This document shows, one piece after another, positions 54,001-62,100 of a stretch of DNA of 64,000 nucleotides. Positions within the stretch are counted from its first letter, which is position 1. The number at the start of each line of letters is the position of its first letter. The translations under genes were made by a program, and so were the position numbers. Source of the stretch: Amia ocellicauda (lineage: Eukaryota; Chordata; Actinopteri; Amiiformes; Amiidae); the NCBI RefSeq assembly GCF_036373705.1, contig NC_089857.1, forward strand, positions 30,238,284 to 30,302,283, in the 5' to 3' direction. The notes beneath the pieces are model-generated. The model was not told the DNA's origin and searched no databases. It saw only the letters and a program-made list of their open reading frames with translations.

Positions 54001-56084
54001 AAGCCTATTTGAGATTGTGTGTAGCTTTAAAATGACATCTTAAAATGACATCTTTCCAACAATTGCAGTCATGACTCTTTCAAAGTGAGTCTTGTCAGTG
54101 CTCTGTCTGCAACTGTGTATGACAGAGACAGTGCTGTCTACCACTCAAGTCTTTGTGTCTTTTCCTAACACCTCCTATTCATACCTCGCGGACAATATGC
54201 TAAACTTTTGGATGTATGAAGGCATGCAAACATCTTTCCTAAGTATTTTTCTTCAGATAAGAGAATTCATAAAATAAACAAGGATATCTGTGACAATTCA
54301 GTTACAAACAAGGAGCTGATGGCCAAACTGAAACAGGCCCAGTATGATGTTCTCCTCTCAGATCCTCAGACAGGATGTAGTGAAGTCAAAGCTGAGCATC
54401 TCTGCCTGCCCTTTGTCTACTCAATGAGGACGTCTTTTGCCAATGTAATGGAGAGACTGTGTGGACGTGTCACCATTTATGGGGTGCGTAGGGGCGACAC
54501 GCTCATGACCACGCCACCTCTTTTGTTTAACAAGAGAGGACCTTGTTCACCCCCATCAGTTCTCTCCCCGGGCAGGCTCGATCGGACCCCAGAACACCAC
54601 CACACGAAAGGCAAGTTCACAAAAAGTAACAATTATATTTAGCTAGAACAGGGCATGAAGACTGTAGTAGCACAGAACCTTAGGAATTTGGCATACATGT
54701 AATTCTAAAACCCTATATTAAAATGCCTTTAATAGAATGGGCACATAAAACACTAAAAACCCTACCCAGAATAACAAAAAGAAAATAAGAAAAAGACTGA
54801 ATAGAATAAATTAAATCCAAGTTCCTAATATACAATACAGAAAGCAACAACAAGGTTTTAAAGTCTCTTCTGTTCACAATAGGTGACACCATATGGAAGA
54901 ATCCCCCTTCCTCTCGGAGGAAACAAGTCTCTTTGCGGCTGGGTTGGAACCCCTTCGGCCAACTGGGTTCTGGTAAATAGGAGGTAGACTTTATTTTTTC
55001 TGTCTCTACACCGAATGGGCTTTGTTAGCCAAGCCCACGCCAAAACAATAAACCCACACCGACTTCAGGTTCCCTATTTCTCTGTGACTCAATGCCAGCC
55101 ACTTACTCTGGTTGCTCAGGCAATTTATTGTTCAGCTTTGGTTCCAACAACACCCTCTCCTTTCAGCGTCCTCTTCTCCAGCAACCCGTCCCTCTCCCCG
55201 TAATCGCTATTCATTATCCCTCCCACGTGATTCCCTCCCTCCAATCCTTGTGTCTCCTTGGCCTGACCCCTGACCCCACTAAAACGCGCCAAGATCCCTT
55301 CAACACTTCAACAGCCAATTATGTACAGTCCCGCCAGGGCAACAATACAGCAGTCCATACAAGTCCAGGATCGCTACAATACTAAAGAGAGAAATAGGGG
55401 CACAGGTAAAGGCGACCAATGAGAAAGCGTGCAAGTTAGTCGATGTGGGAATGTGGTCCGGCACCTTGCGTTTGGCAACAAAAGCAATTAATCAATGAAA
55501 CCAATAATAACCCAATTACCAAATTAACCATGAAAATAGAAACAATAAGGAAGTAAAAGAACATACTTTGTAATTAAAACAATCATGAATAATAAACACA
55601 GTGCACAACACAATAATTAAATGAAAAGGATGATAATAAATAAATAAATAATAAGTGATCAATTAATGCTAATGGCCAATCACGCCCCCCCCATGACAGA
55701 CAGATGCCTGCTCCTCCCTCCTATGTTCCAGCCACCCTCATACAGTACACTGACAATATAAGTTTCATGGAGAGACTGGGAAACTGGATATTGTATCTTA
55801 TCCATGACCTGCTGTTTTATGTGTGGACATTTTCAAAATGGGATACTTACTACAGTGAGATTATAGGTAAGAACAAACTAGTTAAAACTGTGTTTTCTGA
55901 ATGGTAAATTAAATAGGTCCTGTGAGGTTTGATATAAGATTACTAAAATATCAGCCAAAGGTAATACATCGAGATCTTTTGGTTTAAGATTGAACTTCTG
56001 TATTTAATATTACTGGAGCCTTAATTTACCTGGATGCTTACTTTAAGTTTATATTATCATAATAGTAGTAGCATTAGTAGTAGT

Positions 56085-56122
<38 letters not shown>

Positions 56123-59100
56123 TAGTAGGCTTCCAGACAGTCAGCTCTCAATTACTTATCATGTTTATAAACAAATCTTTACTTTGTAATTAAGGATATC
56201 AACTTTTCTTTATAAGTTTCATTCCCCCCAGTTTATGGATGAACCTCAGTAGCTGACGTTTACCCTACATAGGGAGTGGTATCTTTTCACCCGTAGACTG
56301 TACACAACTGTGCAAGCCAGTACACGTACACAGATATGCAAGACACTGCCTTCAGCACACCTATGACATAGTTTACTGAACATTACAAAGTGCATGGCAG
56401 GATACGTAGTGTTTTGGATGTATGAATCCATGTCTGCCTCAGTCATGCACTTATTCATGAAAATTACAGAACTGATGGAGAAAGTATCCCTTCTGCAGCA
56501 ACAGATGTGTGATGCTGTACTGGACAACAAGATACTAATAGACAAGCTGAGAGAGTCCTCCTCTCTAACCCCATGACTGCATGCAGTGAGCTGCGATTGT
56601 CATTTGGCTGTGATGGAGATCGGGGCTGTGTAGACAGATGCCGGCTCCCACCTCGTATGTCCCTGCCACCCCGGTACAGTACACTGACAGGATGAGTTTT
56701 ATGTAGCAGCTCAAAAATCTGCTGTATTACAGTAATCAAACCTTTATGTTTTATATGTGGACAGCTAAAACCTGGAATACATACTATATTGAAATCACAG
56801 ATAAGACTCACAAGCACACGCTTCTCTAATACAACCACAGCCACTCCTATAACAAATGCATTTCTGCAGTTTCTCTCTGATCTGAGGCTGGAGACTGAGA
56901 TATGTGGGAAACGGCTCTTATTTCATAATCCGCTGTGTTCATTCATATTCCTAACTCCTCCTCCTGTATAGTCTGCTTCCATGTACCCTTTGTCCTACTG
57001 TAATAATAATTTGCACTTCCTTGCAATCCTTTGCATTCCTCATGTAAGAAACAAAACCTAATAACATGTCATCTGAACTATTACATGTTCTCAAGTGACC
57101 GTAAACTTTACCAGCTCGAATAGGGTGTGCTCGATTTAAGTTAATCATTAAACTGTTTACAATATTATACAACAGCCAGATCTTGGCTCTAGGCACAATA
57201 CAATGAAGGTCGTACTCTGTGCACAGACTCTTCTGTTTCTGCAGATTTGTATAGGCAGCAGTGACTGTGGCAATGTCTTAATATGGCCCACAGAAGGGAG
57301 CCATTGGCTTAATTTGAAACATGTGATAGAAACTCTCACAGGCAGAGGACACAATGCCACAGTGTTGGTCAGTAATGCCACTCTTTTCATGGACTACACC
57401 AAGTTTTCCACCTTCAGCTATGAAGTCTTTGGTGTGCCATTTTCCAACGAGACCATGCAATACTGGATGGACGAGTTTTTACATTTTTGGATTTACGAGT
57501 CTGAGCATATGAGCTACTGGCAGACTTTCCGCACATTCATGGATATGATGTCCAACGACATAAAAATGTGTCTTCAGATTTGTGATGGTGTACTGCGTTC
57601 TGAGCCGCTCATGGAGAAACTGAAGGAGAGCAAGTTTGACCTCATGCTCGCAGATCCAATTTATCCCTGCAGTGAACTTGTGGCTGAAGTACTTGGTGTC
57701 CCCCTAGTTTACACCTTCAGGTTCTCAGAAGCCAACACCATGGAGAGACACTGTGGACAAATACCAGCTCCCCCTTCATATGTACCTGCTACTATGGGGA
57801 AGCTTACAGACCACATGGATTTTACAGACAGACTGATCAATATGTTATTCTATTGGTCTCAGGACATTTTGCAAATGTACTTTTGGAAAGAAATGGACTC
57901 ATATTATAGTGAAATCTTAGGTAAGAAACAAATATTTTTATTTTGGAGGGATGAACATATTTCAATGCAAAACAAAACCAAAATTAATTGCATACCTGTT
58001 GGGTACTGTTTTGACAGTGTTTTGGTTCATGTCTGGGTCCTGGTTAAACCCTTCATCATTACCCTCATAGCTTGGCCAATGAAAATGCTAAGGTCTCTTT
58101 CCAAACGAATTTGTGTGTGATTATTGTTCTCTTAATATCATTTTTTTTTACATTCGTGTATATATTGCCATTGTGCACAATATTAAAACAGACCAATCTT
58201 AGGTTTATCTACAATGATTAAGGCAAAGTTCTTCCACAAAGGTTTGAAAAGATGACACCAGCCCCGAATCTGTGTGATGGTTAGCTTTGTAAATTAACTG
58301 TGAAAATGTGAAGGAATTGCTCCATAACTTAACCTTCTCTCTGCCAAAAGGGAAGCCCACCACATTCTGTGAGACCATGGGGAAGGCGGACATCTGGCTG
58401 ATCCGTACCTACTGGGACTTCGAGTATCCTCGACCCTTTCTGCCCAACTTTCAGTTTGTAGGAGGACTTCATTGCAAACCAGCTAAGCCACTTCCAGAGG
58501 TAACACTCAAAATTGATCTTATTTTCATTAACAAGGTGTGCCAAGAGTAAAGTTCATTTACAATAGTAACGTGCAAGAGCAAGAAGCAGAATTTCAAAAG
58601 CAACCTTAAACAAAACCAGTATTCATCCATGCAGTGTAGAACAGCAGTCAGGCAGAGATTTGAGAAATGTGTACAGTCAGAAAAGTTGGGTTTCAATGTG
58701 AAAGATTGCAGTCATTACATTAAGGTCTGAAGAGAGAAAGAAAACAGAACCCCCTGAACAATGTTTTTTTCTGTGTGAAATATTGTAATGTGAGACTGAC
58801 TGCTCTTTCAGGCCATGGAGGAGTTTGTGCAGAGGTCTGGAGATGACGGCATCGTGGTGTTCTCTCTTGGATCGATGATCAAGAATCTCACCAGCGAGAA
58901 AGCTAACATGATTGCTTCTGCTCTGGGACAAATAAAGCAGAAGGTGTGTTTCCTTCTATACAGTATCTAAATGAAAGTGTCAGGTTAAAACAAATATTTT
59001 ACTTTTCCCTTGTGTTGATATAGCTTTTTGTAACTTCCTGTTATTGTTTCATGTCATTTTGAAATCCCTGATTAAATCTCAAAGCAGTGCAATGAAACAC

Positions 59101-62100
59101 TATGATTATTGTTCAAAACATTGAACTATTAACATGGCAGAATACCTAATGTTTTCATTGGGAACTGATGCAGCCAAAGCTGTTAGGTGTTTTAATATAC
59201 ATTTTACATAAGGAGTCAAAGGGTAAGGGCTTAGCCCCTGCAAAAAGGAAGAGTATTTGACAGGAAGAACTTTGATTTGCTAGTTAAATTTAAAGGACTC
59301 TGGCAACATTTATGGATTTATTATCCCCCCTGTCCCCCACCTTGTGCTTTAATAATAATTGAGCCTTCAGTGTGTGTATTAGACAGTCCTATTATAAATT
59401 TTCCAACCAGTACGAATACAGTTAGGTCCATAAATATTTGAACAGTGACAAAATTGTCATTATTTTGACATAACACCCCAAGAACAAGCAGGAACTAAAG
59501 ACAGCTGCAGTGCAGGCCTGGCAGAGCATCACCAGGGAAGAAACCCAGCATCTGGTGATGTCTATGGGTTCCAGACTTCAGGCAGTCATTGACTGCAAAG
59601 GATTTGCAACCAAGTACTGAAACTCACAATTTAATTCATGATTATGTTACTTTGTCCAAATACTTTTGAGCCCCTAAAATTGGGGGGGGCAGATATAAAA
59701 ATGGCTGTAATTCCTACACTGTTCACCCAATTTGGATGTAACTCCCCTCAAATTAAAGATGAAAGTCTACACTTCAAGCACATCTTTATTGTTTCCAGAT
59801 CGTCCAAATGATTTCAAGCAATCTGTATTGGAATCATATAGTAATCGTTTGATTTACCCTAATTGCAAACTTGGTCCAATGTCCCACTCTCTAGAGGGAG
59901 TTTCAATGGTGCTGATCTAATCAGTACAGTTTGTCAAGGTCTCGGAGCACGGCTTCATGCCTGTTGGTGTTTTTGTGATTGACAGGTTCTGTGGAGGTAC
60001 AGCGGGAAGAAGCCAGAAACCCTGGCTCCCAACACCAGAGTTTATGATTGGATTCCTCAGAATGACCTTCTGGGTAAGAATCTCTCATGAAGGCAGTCTT
60101 ATCTGATGAAATCACAAGGGAACAGTTGGGCCCATGAGCTGTGCTTTTTACCTGTATTAAACTGTGTAACAATTTTTGTTTTTTAGTAAGTAAATGTTAT
60201 TTCCTAATTGCTTATGCCTCAAAAGTATAGAAAATGGCTATTATTCCGCACAAACTTTGCTTTTGTGACCAGGACAGTGATATTTTGAAATGTAACTATG
60301 TAATTTGTGGTGTCTTTTCGTTCACATAAAGTCAGGAAAAAACAACATATGAATCCAAATTAACATGTATTTATAATAAAGTAATACAAAAATGACTACA
60401 AAAGATTTAGAAGTGAGTAGTTTTACTCACTTCTAAATCTTTTGTAGTTATTTTTGTATATGTTAATTTGCATATGTGCATATGTTAATTTTGATTTAAA
60501 TGTTATTTTCTGACAAAAAGACACAAATTTGCCCATTATGTAGCTCGAAGGAATACAGTTGCATAGTGCTCCTCAAAACCATTCTTCAAATAAAGTTCTC
60601 ATTTTCACTGTATTTATAAACATACATCATGTATTCTAAAAGCAACATGACAGGAAATAAACTTGGAAGGTATTTTTCTATGTAGAGAAGGCATTTTTTC
60701 CCATTCCCAGTACAGCTAACTCTTTCTGCACAGATGTAGACATTTGTACAGAAATAACAATATCAGCTCACTGTAAGCGTAGTATACACAACAAGCTATA
60801 CAATTACTCCTTTTAATACTTTGAAGCTGCAGTTAAGGATGGTCTCATTAATTTGTCATACTAGTAATATACTATTACAGGGGTTTTCAACCTTTTTACC
60901 ATACTGTACCCCTTTTGTCTCAAGGTTTCAGTTCAAGTTCAATTCAACAATGATAAACATTCTTGTTATTAAAGTCAATCTAAAATGTATTCCAGAATAA
61001 CCAAAGAGTAATTAACATTAAAACTTGGGCCTGATGCGTCTTGCATAGCAAAACATCATTCAAGTCAGGGCTCAGTTTTTTCAATGCCAATGATTCTCAG
61101 TTTAAAATGCAATGTATTGAAACAACGTTTGGTGCTACCTGTTATAGTCTCGCTATGAAACCACTTTTACTGCCAGTCATAGCACTTGCCCCATCCATGC
61201 AGAGACCATTACAACTGTCCCATGAAAACCCTTTAGTCCTTACATACTGGTTTAGTATTTCAAAAATGTCCGCACCTGTTTCGGCAGTGCAAGGCAACAA
61301 AAAAAGTCTTCAACCAACTTCTTTTCTCAGACAGAAAACCAATACTAACAGCTGAGCCTGATTTCCTCAGAATCAGATTCATCAATTTGAAGTACATAGG
61401 TAGAGGCTGTTTTTAATCTCTTTATTAGTTGTGTCTGCGTATGTGTCCATTTCAGAATTTCTTTGAGAAACAGTGGTGTCCGAAAGTGGTATTTTTTAAC
61501 CTTTTCTGTTTGCTCGATGCCATAGATTACTTTACAAATGTCCGCTGCAGCAGGGATAATCAAATCTTCGCCCATTGTATGTGCTTTTCTGCATTTTGCT
61601 TTCTGAGTGATATCAGATCCGAAGCTTTCAGAGCACTTTCACTCACTGTCATGCTACGAGAGAACAACTCCTTTTGACGTTTGAAAATATCGAGCTGTCT
61701 TTCAAACTATTCAGTCGGTTTCTCGACTAAGCTTGCATGCTTTGTTTCCAAATGTCTCTTTAATAAAGACGGTTTCATACAGTCATTAGAGAGCTCCTCC
61801 AAACAAACCATGCATTTGGGTTTGAGTTTATCTTTGGGATCCACGTACGTAAAGCCAAATTCCAAATACGCATCATTATACTTATGAATTTTCTTTCACT
61901 TTCCACACTCTTCTGTGTTTTTTCTTTTATTTTTCTTTTGGTGAGTTGAGAAATCTATCAATTTTTAACTGATAAACACAAATTTGTCATTGCAAAAGCT
62001 GGATGTACAATAACTCTTAGAAAATGATTCCCAATGAAACGGTTGTGTGATGTAAGACTTCCCTAGCAGTATATTCCTGAACTAACAATCCCACCAACAC

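Noticed and set aside
54319..55385. ORFs within 54.5-55.4 kb as UGT or viral coding sequence
   Set aside because: After 54467 they lie in the inserted element; no recognisable domain, so no protein was called.
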